Under the pieces are notes generated by a model. The model had not been told where the DNA came from and searched no databases. It was given only the letters and a program-made list of their open reading frames with translations. Shown here one piece after another: positions 44,925 to 55,839 of a DNA stretch of 64,000 nt. This stretch comes from Aphrocallistes beatrix (taxonomy: Eukaryota; Porifera; Hexactinellida; Sceptrulophora; Aphrocallistidae), in assembly GCA_963281255.1 (NCBI GenBank), contig OY725498.1:3286001-3350000 (forward strand). The letters are read 5' to 3'. Within the stretch, counting starts at the first letter, position 1. Each line of letters opens with the position of its first letter. Made by a program: the position numbers and the translations under genes.

Positions 44925-45700
44925 TTGATTCTAGGTTTATTTTTTTTAAGATTGCGGTTTCTGCCCAGCCCATTTCTCATTTTCAATTTAAAGTATAATG
45001 TATATACTTACGAAAAAATCATTTTAAATGCCCGCGGAAGCATCTAAACTGAAAAATTCTTGCAGTTTAAAAAAATCATTGATAATTTCGGACATTTTAG
45101 ACCGATCCATGTATTTCAAATAAAAAATATTGGATTATCTTAATTCCTGTAACAAATAAAGTGAATTGCAAGTCATTATATTCAGTACCACTGCATAATT
45201 GGATATTATTTGTTTCAGAGTTAATTTCAAGAAATTCCATAACACTTGATTTCGAAAAAAATCGCCTCAAAAAAAGTAAGTTTTTCAAAATAGAGAAATT
45301 AAGATTTAATAAAGCGTTTTATTTTTGTAGGGATAATTCAATTCAATTTCGAATATAAATTCTGATAATTTACTAGATTGTAGCTAAATAGGCACATAAA
45401 AATCACTTTAATTGAAACATCTTGGAAAAAGCCTATTTCCACATGTTGCGGCACTGTGGCTATGTATGTCTAAGTTAGCTCTAGTGAAGTTACTACAAGT
45501 GCGTTTCATAATTATTGGCACTACGCAAACTCATTCTTTGTCTCAGTTTTTGTCAAAATTCCAACCACAGTTTGCTGCGGTATAGCAATGTTTTCTTCTA
45601 TACAGCTTAATTTAGTAATAGAAATATCTAGGCATGTATATATCTTGTAGTTGTGCAATTCTTGTGTATTTGTTCAAGGGATTCGGAAAGATGTAGGCTC
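44925..45700. other. No firm gene; weak exon-like segments
   Basis: A plus-strand frame (45161-~45275, donor GTAAGT) and a minus-strand acceptor (TTTGTTACAG near 45150) are both seen, but neither has a domain. At ~45405-45456 an inverted CAGTGCCGCAACATGTGGAA end occurs that pairs with 38338. Confidence 0.35.
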
Positions 45701-45739
45701 TGAAAGTCAGAATTAGGGGTGTGCCAGTGATTACCCACA

Positions 45740-46135
45740 AAAATCAAATTTCTCGAGAAAAGGTACAATTGCTAGAGGTTAGCGATAAAATTGATTAGAA
45801 AGGGTAATCCTATCTAAGAATAGTGTATCGATATTTGAAGCAGAATTTACAAATAACAGCCTATGAAAGGTCAAAATCTGCAAAATTGGCAGAATATCAT
45901 AGAAAAACGATTATAATTTTGCATAGAGAAGAAAGATTGGATAGTTGATGATTGGAAACGAACCTTATACAGATCACCGTTTTCACTTACCCAAAAGGCA
46001 AATGACAGAATCTGAGAAATGAAATGTCAGAAATACCGAATGTCGAAACTGTCAACTATTCCCCACGAGTCATGAACTGGAAATGTTGGGTTTTCAAATC
46101 GATCGCTGCCCCACGGGAGATCTTCCACTCAGCTA
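45740..46135 (+). pseudogene. Tc1-like transposase fragment
   Basis: Frame fragments VYRYLKQNLQITAYERSKSA (second HTH) and VDDWKRTLYRSPFSLTQKAN (region of the first D, which is lost here), then VETVNYSPRVMNWKCWVFKS, the expected 'VMVWG' area. Several frame changes and no C-terminal DE blocks. It resembles the 18899 Tc1 in the VDDWK region. Confidence 0.6.
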
Positions 46136-46454
46136 AATAAATCTAACCTTCTACAGAGTGTCATCCCGATTTTGCTCTAAAACCACGAATCCTGACACAA
46201 CTTCGGTTGGGATGTGAAAATCCCGCTTTTGCATGTATAGCGAGTTACAGTAATATATAGTGCGGGATAGTCTGTGAATATTGAATTATGTGGCAAACAT
46301 GTCAACTAAGACATTGATTTCAGTAATAAGTACTAATTTTATCCGACTTTAAATATTCTTAAGTGAATCTATATGAGAAATAACGAAAATTTTATTAGAA
46401 TGATGTTTTTAAAGAGAAAATATTATAACGAAGAAATTTTAAGAGAATGTGTAT

Positions 46455-46640
46455 ATTAATATTCTTCACATGTAATACAGCTATCATCAAAAATGATGAC
46501 TCATCACTCTGTTATGACGTTATCATTACGCATCAAAAATTTAAAAATTGACAAAATAAAAAATTTCGAGTTATATCGATTTTAACAGTAAGACATACAA
46601 ATTTTGAGATGTTATGTGCTTTTATAACAATAAACAGTTT
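46455..46640 (+). mobile_element. GC-ended short repeat fragment, forward, lacking both ends
   Basis: CAGCTATCATCAAAAATGATGACTCATCAC... through TTTCGAGTTATATCGATTTT to GAGATGTTATGTGCTTTTAT, matching the middle of the short repeats. It lies just upstream of the second decayed giant-protein copy but in the orientation opposite to that seen at 39235. Confidence 0.65.
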
Positions 46641-46939
46641 ATTTATAAGCATTTAGATTGGCGAATATTCCAAAAACGGCGATTATTGGCGGAGCAATAA
46701 TATTTCTGGAAAGTGAAAATATTTAGTGTTTTACATCCAAAGGTTGCTTAGGCAGCTAGAAAGTATAAATAAATTCCATGCTTCTGTGAAAATCTTAATG
46801 CCCACAGCCTTGAATGTTCAATTATTCAATAATTTTTGCATATCTTATAGGCATCTGACAATATGCCGATTAAATAAATCAAAGAATACCTTACAGATAA
46901 TTATTAAACCTGACCCTCCCTTGCTCAAAGAGTATGGGA

Positions 46940-48110
46940 TTCCATGCTAGATTTAATCAAGGATTTAGAGATTGACCATGTATTTATCATGCAGAAGAGG
47001 AAGTATATGCCAAGCTATGCCATATACTGTAGAAAAAGAAATTTGATGCAAAAATAATTGCTCTGCAGAGCAAGCGTTTGAAGGACGTCACTATCTCCGA
47101 TGCATGCGTATTTGGAAAATGCTTTGATGCATTAGTTCAGTTCCGCATTGAACAAATCACAAAGCAGTAAAACGAAATTGACGCGATGACTTAAAAAAAA
47201 GGTCAAAATTCAAAGCAAAGAATCCTTGAATCAGATTTTATCACTTGATTCTTTCAGTGCCCTGGTCTCTGATGTTCTTAGTTTCAAAGAAGGCACTGAA
47301 GGACATTTCACAATAATGTACCTTAAAGATGTATTCACAATGCTGGAGATGCTACCTGCAGTGGGATAAGGAGATCTATGGAAGCATATTGAGGCTGAGC
47401 GGGAAAGGCTCTCACCTACCTTTGCATTCAATCAACGAAATTATGCCCGTTATTGTAGCTACTAGGATGTTTTTCTCCAGAACATGTGCACAGAGAACAA
47501 ATTAGCCTTTTAATACTAGTCAGAACGGGGTTTTGGTGCGAGCGTCTCCGGGGGAAGGTTTACATCTATTGATGGAGACTTGATTACGGAGCGTTTTAGC
47601 AAACCTTCTAAGGCTCCTGCAGGTCGATTCCGTACTGGATTTGACATTTCTGCTGTGAACACATGGGTGCGTACTATTCATCTGCACTGTAAATTGCGTG
47701 AAAAATTTCGCAATATGGTTGCAAACAAAACTTCCTTAGAACATAAGGAATTGCGCAATGGTAAAAAGAAAATCACAGTAAACAAGCGACAAAACAAAAG
47801 AAACAACTTGTTTTATACAGGATATATCCGTTTTCATATGACAAGCTAAGATCATTTGTCACTGGCGTTGAAATTCCATCGAATATTGTGAATGATATGA
47901 TGGGAGCTGCAAAACTAGGAAGCAGTATGAAAATATCTTGAAAGAATGTCTTGTTGATGGCATTAAGGACAGTTTTGAGCAAATTTTAAGAAAAAACTTT
48001 GTATCGGAATAGAGAAAAGGAAGAAAGCACCTAAAGCACTCCAGGTCTTGAAATAGGATAGGCAAGCTTTTGGATTGATTATCTATGAAACCAAGGACAA
48101 CGTTTAAAGA
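46940..48110 (+). pseudogene. Second copy of the giant FEN1-like TE protein gene, middle part only, decayed
   Basis: Plus-strand text aligns block by block with 42000-43300 of the better copy: LDLIKDLEIDHVFI then HAEEEVYAKLCHIL (against DLLTDMADDFGLQC...HSDEAIYCKMVALQ); EGRHYLRCMRIWKML (against EGRHYFRAIRLHKQ); MYLKDVFTMLEMLPAV (against IEYLKDVSAMLALI); IEAERERLSPTFAFNQRNYA (against IQAERALLPQLFAFGHFNYA); FGASVSGGRFTSIDGDL (against FGGSFTGAPFSTVYGDF). Frames change at least five times and stops are frequent. Neither the N-terminal zinc motifs nor the FEN1-like end is present; the copy is cut at 48116 where a foldback element begins. It is diverged from the first copy, so it is a separate, older lineage and not a recent duplicate. 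Confidence 0.8.
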
Positions 48111-48208
48111 ATTCATACTGAGCCATAGCCTACTTTAATAATGCCTCACAGTAAAATTACCAAGGATGCGGTAATAGCCGAATGGATTAATACACGATTA
48201 GCCTAAAT

Positions 48209-49855
48209 CAGTGTTTCCCAAACTGGGGGTCGCAAACCTCATACAATTGGAGAGGACCTCAAACTTAACTTATTTTTGGAAAATCCAACTTATTTTTGGA
48301 AATGAATTCGCCAAAAAAGTTATCATCTATCCCTCTTTCTAATAACACCGTCGAGCGAAGAATTTCTGATATGTCGGATAATATCCTGAAACAAATTGTG
48401 AAACAATTACTCGTTTCTCCTTTTAAGTTGTTTTCTTTGCAACTTGATGAATCTACAGATATTTCATCATGCTCACAATTAATGGTATTTGTCCGTTATG
48501 TTCACGACTATAAATTTAAGGAAGAGTTTTTGTTCTGTCATGAACTTGAAACCACAACAAGAGCACAGGATGTATTTGATTTGATCGACAACATTTTCAT
48601 AGTTAATAAACTCGAATGGAAGGATTTGTGTGGCGCTTGTAGTGATGGAGCACCAGCTATGCTTGACTCGCGTTCAGGCTTTCAAAAGCTGGTCAAAGAC
48701 AAATCACCAGAAGTCACAGGAGTACACTGCATGATCCAATAGACAAGCGCTTGCTAGTAAAACTATGCCATCACAGCTTTTAGAAATGATGTCTACAATA
48801 ATAAAGATAGTAAACTTTATCAAATCCAGTGCACTTAACACTCGTCTTTTCAGAGAGCTATGCGAGGACATGACCGCTAGTCACCAAACTCTACTCTTTC
48901 ACACTCAAGTACGATGGCTTTCAAAGGGGAATGTTCTTAAACGAGTCCAAATATTACTTCCGGAGATAAAAGTATTCCTTGACCAAAATGCGAAACATGA
49001 ATTTTTGGCAATGATCTCAGATGAGAAGAGCGAGGTGCATCTTGCTTACCTTGTCGATATTTTTGATCGCATCAAGTCTAAATCTCTCTCTTCAGGGCAA
49101 AAATAAATACATTTTTGATTTGAATGAAAAACTAAATGCTTTCTAAATGAAACTTCAGAATTGGAAGAGAAAAATTGAAAATGGAAACATTTGTATGTTC
49201 GAAGGGTGATCTGAACTTGTCGAGAAGAAAAATATCGAGCTAGACGAGGGCATCAAAGGTATTATCATAGAACATCTTACAGCTATGGAATCTGAATTTT
49301 CCCATTATTTTCCTGAATTGGGTGACATCGAATTTAAATTACTCAGAAATCCATTTATTGTATCTCCTCAAACAATACCTGATAAGAATGACCGGGCTCA
49401 GAATGAATTAATAGAACTTATTAATGATGGATCTGCCAAGGAAGTCTTTGAAAGAGAAGAATTGAGTACTTTTTGGAGCTTGATGAAAGATTCATATCCC
49501 ACATTGACAAAAATTGTGCTGCAAAAACTTCTACCATTCGCGACAACTTACCTCTGCGAATCAAGTTTTTCCACCCTTCTACAGCTAAAAACTACCACTA
49601 GGAATAGGTTAAAAGTGGAAGATGATCTACGTTGCGCACTCTCTACCACAGAACCTGAAATACAAGAGTTAGTTAAGCAGAAACAACTGCATTCCTCTCA
49701 TTAGAAAACTTTCATTAGAAATAATATTATATACCATGTCATTATACTTAAGCATGAATTGAGAGTTATTATATGATCCTCGTTAAGTTTGGGGGTCGCG
49801 AGGTTTTTGTTCAACTAAAAGTGGGTCGCTAAGTAAATAAGTTTGGGAACCACTG
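48209..49855 (+). mobile_element. hAT element, 1.65 kb, internally deleted
   Basis: Ends CAGTGTTTCCCAAACTGGGG and the complement of CAGTGGTTCCCAAACTTATT, flanked by a perfect 8-bp duplication GCCTAAAT (48201-48208, 49856-49863). CAGNG ends and an 8-bp duplication are hAT hallmarks. Contains a decayed transposase. Confidence 0.95.
48296..49704 (+). pseudogene. hAT transposase (ZBED5/FAM200-like clade), missing BED finger, two frameshifts
   Basis: Three frames: 48296-48742 (SNNTVERRISDMSDNILKQI; LFSLQLDESTDISSCSQLMV; CGACSDGAPAMLDSRSGFQK, covering the first and second catalytic D), 48765-49106 (SSALNTRLFRELCEDM; TLLFHTQVRWLSKGNVLKRV) and 49285-49704 (C-terminal: LLPFATTYLCESSFSTLLQL, then NRLKVEDDLRCALSTTEPEI, the hAT dimerisation segment). 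Frame changes fall near 48740 and ~49110-49280. The N-terminal BED zinc finger (~200 codons) is absent, presumably deleted between the left end and 48296. LQLDESTD and HTQVRWLS motifs match the ZBED5/FAM200 type of hAT. Not functional as read. Confidence 0.92.
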
Positions 49856-51119
49856 GCCTAAATCGTTAATCATGTAGGATAGGCATTAAGAATGTATTAC
49901 CAGCATATATAAACATGGCATCAAAGTACATATATCCGTTGTCAAAATTTCAATTATTCATCATATCATTGAGGAACAGGTCATTTTAAGCACGATTTTG
50001 GCAATTTGCTAAGCTGTTTTAAGCCTACTTCTAAATGCTATTAAGGTAGAATTTTTGTGTAGAACTAAGATTAGTACAAGTTGTTTGAAAAATTTCGAAT
50101 TTTTCAATGGAATGTTGTTACATTCCTACGTTGCTATGGTAAATCATTTTGATCAGTTTGAGCCATATCCTGCAAACTGTATGAACTAGGTCTTGAATTT
50201 TGATCGTATTTGATAGGCAATTGGCTACTTCCTATTAGATAATAATACAATTTAAACTTCTAAATTCACAGACTATAGAATTATGCGACAATTTAGTGTT
50301 TTGGTCACATTCTTAAAATCAACCCATAACTCAAAACTGTTGAATTTAGAAGCCCAAGCTGTATTATCACCTAATAGTAAGTAGTACATTGCCTATCAAA
50401 CACGATCAAATTTGAAGACCTAGTTACTACAGTTTGCCCGAAATGGCCCAAACTGACCAAAATGCTTTACCATAGCAACGCAGGATGGTAACAACATTCC
50501 ATTGAAAAATTATAAAATTTTCAAATCAAGTACTAATTTTGGTTCTACATAAAAATCACACTTTAATACCATTTCGAAATAGGGGTAAAACAGCTTAGAA
50601 AATCGCTAAAATTGTCCTTAGAATGACCTTTTGCGCAATGATATGATGACTAATCAAAATTTTCCAACGGATATATTTACTTTGATACCATGTTTATATA
50701 TGCTGGTAATACATTCTTAATGCCTATCCTGCATTGTTAACGATTTTAGGCTAATCGTGTATTAATCCATTCGGCTACTACTTCATCCCTAGTCCATAAT
50801 TTTCAGGCTACTGTGAGGCATTATTAAAGTAGGCTATGACTGAGCCTTATTGATTTTGTCAAAACACAAAAGGAACCAAAGTCATCTTGCATAGGAATCA
50901 TCAACGACACTTACAAAGATACGAGCGTGAAAAGGAACAACACAAAAGAGAAAGGAGTAAGCCCTAAGAGTCCACATTCAAAGTGTCGACAAAAATAGCG
51001 CTGGGATGATTTTCTTCACCGAGGCGACAAAATGGAGGATATCCTTACTACTAAAACTCGATTAATGTGTATATACAAATATACAGGGTGGCCCATAAGT
51101 TCTGTCCCAAAGCTTTATT

Positions 51120-51218
51120 AACCCTACGTTTCCCAGGAATGTTGAATTGAAAGTGAATTGAAATTGAAAATGAAAGTGGGGTTTTTCTATTTATACCTTG
51201 ACCCAGAGTAAACGTAGA
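51120..51218. mobile_element. ~100-bp MITE inserted in the PAL2 arm
   Basis: CCTACGTTT...AAACGTAG ends; TTA occurs on both sides, and removing the insert restores GCTT-ATTA-GGTATAAAA of the PAL2 arm. Related to 281-395. Confidence 0.7.
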
Positions 51219-52300
51219 GTTAGGTATAAAATTTCTTATACTCAAACAATATTAGTTATTATTGTCTTTAGAGATTGTAATTCGAATACTTTCAACGATT
51301 TAAAAAGATTTTTCGAGTCTGAGACCTAGAACTGTGTTTTGTACGGTGAGTTTGGTGAATAAAAAATGTGTCCTGGTTCGCAGCGAAATTCGCGAATCAG
51401 AGGCCACTGCTTTTCGAATTATCTTTCTAGAGTCTTCAAATTCTCGGAAAAATAGCCCTCACCATAGCATTCTAATACACTAAGGCAATGGCGCAGACCT
51501 TTTTTTCTGGACCATGGATTGGTTAAACGAGCTAAGTGAATTTATCACTAATTATCAATTTAACATGTATTCGCTTTCTATTTGTGCACCACACTTACTA
51601 AAGTCATACCATTGAGCCCAAAAGGTTAAGTACTTAATAAATGAGCGATTATAATCATAATATTAATTGCAAACAAACATATACATTCGAAATAGATTCA
51701 TAGCACAGCACGGCAAGACTAACAATATATACTAAGTAGGAATAATCATTATTGAAATGGTGAATTACATGAATTAAAATTTGTAAACTGAAGGATGTTA
51801 TGAAGAGAAGATAATATTCTAGATTAGGAAGATCAAAACGTTGTTATCCCGTTAGACATCGCTTCTCTTTCTTCATCCTTTATCCGGTCTTGTCACACCA
51901 TTCCTACGAAAGAGAAGAATTATTATACTTCATAACAACACAATTCTCACACATATCAATCCATTTGTCATCAATTATGATTAAAATTAATACTAGTAGT
52001 TTAGTATGAGTTGAACAGGGATAAAACTGTTTTCGAAGAACTTCAGAATTAGCAATTTGATGAAAGTTTTATCGATAATACAAGTAGTAACGCAGTCGAT
52101 AACAGCAATATATGGATACATAAGTGACCCCTGTCTAATAAATCTACGATAATTTATTGAGATCCCTTATCAGTTGTTAAATAGGTTAGATTTTTGCATA
52201 AGAGAAAACTGCACACCCAGCCACGTTATTTGGGTACTCAATTTGTGAATTATTATATATATTTCATTAAATCCCTGCAAATTATTCAAATATTCATTAA

Positions 52301-52423
52301 CCCTTGAAAGCATTTGGGATTTTTCTATTTATAGTAATAACCCCAAACTTATATGGCTTCCCCATTGAAAATGGCTTAAACCGGAAATGACGCAACACAT
52401 TCCTGTGGCAAGTGTGGGTTTTA
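52301..52423. mobile_element. Small MITE, relative of 5554-5672
   Basis: CCCTTGAAAGCATTTGGGAT start; shares TCTATTTATAGTAATAACCCC, AAAATGGCTTAAACCGGAAA and TGACGCAACACATTCC with the 5554 copy in reverse. Confidence 0.6.
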
Positions 52424-52846
52424 AGGGCTATGACTACTGTTAATTCAGCTCTAAAAAGACCTTCAGTGGGGATGCGGGCAGGCGTTATATCATGATAATT
52501 ATCTCAATATTTTATAATATAATCAAGGCTGATAATTTGATATATAATTGGCTACAAACATTTAATTCACGCATTGAAGTCTCAATAACCATCAATATAT
52601 TGAAATGCTGGTATATCGACTCGATCTCTAGCAATAAATCATTGTACCTGAAATAGAATGGGATACTGATCCCAAATGACAATATATGCGGTAGCTGAAT
52701 ATTGATGAGGGCGAGGAGAAACACGGTCCTAATTAAAAGTCCAATACTAGGATTATTGGATTGTTGTTTAATCGAAAATAATTGAGATGATTGGATAATT
52801 CAAGTCGACGTTCACTATCCAAAATTTGACAATAAGAAATATTATA

Positions 52847-53012
52847 CAGTCAGGGTCGCTTATTGTGAACCACCAGGGGACCAACAAATCTGTTCATAAT
52901 ATACTTCATATTAAGCGAACTTGATTCAATACAAATCCTATCTAAAAAATGAAATTGGGACCGGGAGGTTAGTTCAAAATAAACGAATGCTCATAATAAG
53001 CGACCCTGACTG
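52847..53012. mobile_element. MITE, CAGTCAGGGTCGC family, fourth copy
   Basis: Ends CAGTCAGGGTCGCTTATTGT and complement of CAGTCAGGGTCGCTTATTAT; preceded by TA. Confidence 0.85.
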
Positions 53013-54707
53013 TAGTTTGAACTAAATATCTGACAATATAAGCCGAAATGATGTTTTATTCAGTTTTAATGGATCATTTTGTATTCGAACCTGTTAGTAA
53101 ATATAGGTCTCTGAAATAATTATCTTAATTTAAAAAAAATAGTTATTGGACACATGAGCTATCCAGGCGTTTCGTAGGTCGAGCGTCGAGGTAGCTAAGC
53201 TAAGAAAGAATATCTGAAAATGAACTAAGAACTTCTCTACCTTTTCTTCGTTGTCAGTTATGCTCTTAGTAGAGTAGGCAGATTCCATCAGCAATCGTTC
53301 AGTATGGTCCAAAGATAGTCTCTTAGGCTTGGAATTCCATTCAGAAAGATAGGAAGGGTAGTCGGGGAATGTACTGGGTACTCAAGTTTCTTTAGAGCTA
53401 TTCTATCCTGGAAACGAATCCCGTCATTGTAGGTAATGGTTCTCTCGATGTCATCTGGTTTGAAATAATGTATACATACCTAAACGGTGTGTAGAAGTGT
53501 AAATGTGACAATCAGTTAATACGTATAACACATAAATGATAGAAACTTACTCACATTAGCTTGTTTACTTCCTAGTCTTTCCGTGGGCGTGGAATTACCC
53601 TAAACGATTCTTTGGGAAATGAAAAGCAGAGGGATATTCTGCTTCACTTTTATAATTGGACTTGCAGCTTGGAACAACACAGGACATGTCGTTCCGGAAG
53701 AGTAATAAGATTGATGTTTATGTGGAGTGTTTCGGATCAACTTTGAGTCGTGTACAGGAAAAGACAGTGATTTGTAAAACTTCACAACAAGGTAGCAAAT
53801 AAATATATAATTCATGTGGTTGATTTTAAAACAAAACAAGTAAGTAATATGTTAATATATAAGCAATATGGTTGCTTAAAATAAGTTTAGCCACAAATTC
53901 TCTACAGTGCCATCCTCGAACCAATTTGAAGAAAATCGATGCAGAATTAATGAAAAGGATCATTATATAATATACAAAGTTATATACCAGCATAATCTAA
54001 CCATTTTCAGAAAAATTCTTTTAGCTCGTTTAACCAATCCATGGTCCAGAAAAAAAGGTCTGCGCCATTGCCTTAGTGTATTAGAATGCTATGCCCTCAC
54101 ATTTTCCTCGAACAATTTGTAGAAATATACGATTTGAAGATCAGTGCATTTTGAGGACAAATTGGATCAGATTTTTGGTGATGTGCTAAAAAGTGTCATT
54201 TTAGGGAATTTTGCAAAATATACCTAATTTGAACTGCGAATGAATAACTTTTCTTAGGTCTGAAAATGAATTCAGTGGATTCGTGAAATATTTCTATGGT
54301 GAATGAAAGGTATCTGGTGTTAAATCGTCATGGAACATCGATTATGTAGACAATTTATACAGAAGCAGGGGGACCTGATTTGCGATTTTCGCTGCGAGCC
54401 AGGACACATTTTTTATTCACCAAACTCACCATACAAAACACAGTTCTAGGTCTCAGACTCAAAAAATCTTTTTAAATCGTTGAAAGTATTCGAATTACAA
54501 TCTCTAAAGACCATAATAACTAAGACTGCTTGAGTATAAAAAATTTTATACCTAATGAAGCTTGGGACAGAACTTATGGGCCACCCTGTATAGTATATGA
54601 AACTTTATTGAACAAACTGCCAAAACGAAAATGTCGACTCATTTTGGATGATAGAAGGCTGAAATTTTATAGAATTAGTATATTATTAGATCTCAAATAT
54701 GATAAAC

Positions 54708-54874
54708 CATAGCCTACTATATATAAGGCCTAAGAGTAACTTAACCAGGGATGCGGTAGAAGATGGATGAAGAAATACATGAGCTGCCTTAAATCATTAA
54801 CAAAGCACAATAGAGCTTAGGAATGTATTACCAGCATATATAAATATGGTGTCAAAGCACCCATATCCGTTGTT
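54708..54874. mobile_element. Foldback element, single left arm
   Basis: CATAGCCTACTATATATAAG through CATATATAAATATGGTGTCA to CCATATCCGTTGTT; no right arm follows. Confidence 0.8.
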
Positions 54875-55485
54875 TTTTGAACTCATGGAAAATATGGGAG
54901 CAAGACCGGGGTCACTCGATGGGGCAACTAGGAGGGTTGAACAGGGGCGGTCCCGGGGGTGGGAGAACATCTGGGGCACTTGCCACTAGTATGATCCTGC
55001 GGCCCCAAATTTCATTCGACTATCTAAGCCAAAATAATTGGAAGATCCCTGGCTGTATTTTCCTTGGCCACGCCTTGCCCCGGTTTGGAAAATTCCTATG
55101 ACCACGCCATGACTGTAAATCCCCATGCTTGCCAATCTTGGTTGGATCAGCCATAACATACTCAATTAGGTTACTGAATTAGGATATTCGTATTCAGCAT
55201 TAAATTTGGAGATATTTGAGGGGTCACATGACCATATTCGAGCTGAATATTTTCCTTGACGACGCAGGAATTGCCCAAACATGCCAAAGTAGCATGGGCT
55301 TAATTTTGGTCAAAGGGACTCCCAAGAACCCAAAACCACAAAAAAGTTAATACTTCTCAAATTTCTCGATTGACCCCCAGTGGTCTTAGAATACTAGTTA
55401 GTTCATAGAATATCTGCAATTGGTATTCGGTAAGACATCTAATTAGGGATATTGAAATCAGGTTGGATAGGTGATAAAAACTTAC
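54875..55485. other. No gene recognised
   Basis: Contains an unusually GC-rich stretch (GGGGCGGTCCCGGGGGTGGG near 54940) and otherwise mixed sequence with no supportable frame. Confidence 0.4.
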
Positions 55486-55672
55486 CAACAGAAGGAAAAA
55501 CGATACAATTAGAAAATGAAAAACCAGTTCCAAATTGGTTCAATGCTGCAATTGAGTAACATAATGTTGAGTCCACAATAATCGAAGAGAAGATATAGGT
55601 AAAAACAGATGAATTAACAAAGTGATAGGAATTTTGATATATTTCAGATGATCTGTACACTTTAATGCCAAT
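55486..55672 (-). CDS. Host exon: second half of an FN3 domain
   Basis: 187-bp minus-strand exon with a strong acceptor (TTTTTTTTCTAG) and donor (GTAAGT). Starts in phase 0 and ends in phase 1, exactly like 37246-37429 and 24487-24682. Residues IGIKVYRSSEIYQNSYHFVN, then SSVFTYIFSSIIVDSTLCYS and IAALNQFGTGFSFSNCIVFP. DSTLCYSIAALNQFGTGFSFSN is a typical FN3 F-G segment (Y-x-I-x-A-x-N-x-x-G-x-G-x-x-S). The first-half partner upstream was not found. If it belongs with the 37-kb exons, the gene spans over 30 kb with introns full of TEs; separate FN3 genes are also possible. Confidence 0.7.
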
Positions 55673-55839
55673 CTAGAAAAAAAACTTACATTATAAATAG
55701 ATGTAACTAAAAATAGGAGATATTGGGGATGCTGATAAAGTTTGAAAATAGAAGTAGGATTTACAGATATATATATATATATATCCTTACTATTAAAACT
55801 CGATTAATTTGCATGTGTGTATAGCTTATATATTAAAAC

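Larger units (their letters stand above)
48124..50838. mobile_element. Foldback element, copy 5, hosting a hAT
   Basis: Flanked by a perfect 7-bp duplication ACTGAGC (48117-48123, 50839-50845). Ends CATAGCCTACTTTAATAATG and its complement. The left arm is interrupted after ~85 bp by the hAT 48209-49855. Confidence 0.92.
51463..54093. mobile_element. 2.6-kb element with ~70-bp inverted ends and 7-bp duplication
   Basis: Starts CATAGCATTCTAATACACTA and continues AAGGCAATGGCGCAGACC...CCATGGATTGGTTAAACGAG, all repeated in inverse before 54093. Flanked by a perfect 7-bp duplication CCCTCAC (51456-51462, 54094-54100). Ends beginning CATAGC with 7-bp duplications are shared with the foldback family. 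Interior holds MITEs (52301-52423, 52847-53012) and, on the minus strand at 53250-53480, exon-like frames (PDDIERTITYNDGIRFQDRI; YPSYLSEWNSKPKRLSLDHT) of unknown identity. No recognisable transposase. Confidence 0.85.
51084..54588. mobile_element. Long-inverted-repeat element PAL2, copy 3, split by a 2.6-kb insertion
   Basis: Ends CAGGGTGGCCCATAAGTTCT and its complement, TA on both sides. Arms match copies 14901 and 35105. Interrupted by 51120-51218 and by 51463-54093. Confidence 0.88.

Noticed and set aside
46455..46640. Claiming that the second giant-gene copy is also bracketed by GC-ended repeat halves
   Set aside because: The nearby fragment is in the opposite orientation and no half is found on the other side, so it does not support the bracketing model.
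55673..55770. Extra exon (VNPTSIFKLYQHPQYLLFLV) upstream of the FN3 exon
   Set aside because: It would need a 17-bp intron; the residues do not fit an FN3 first half.
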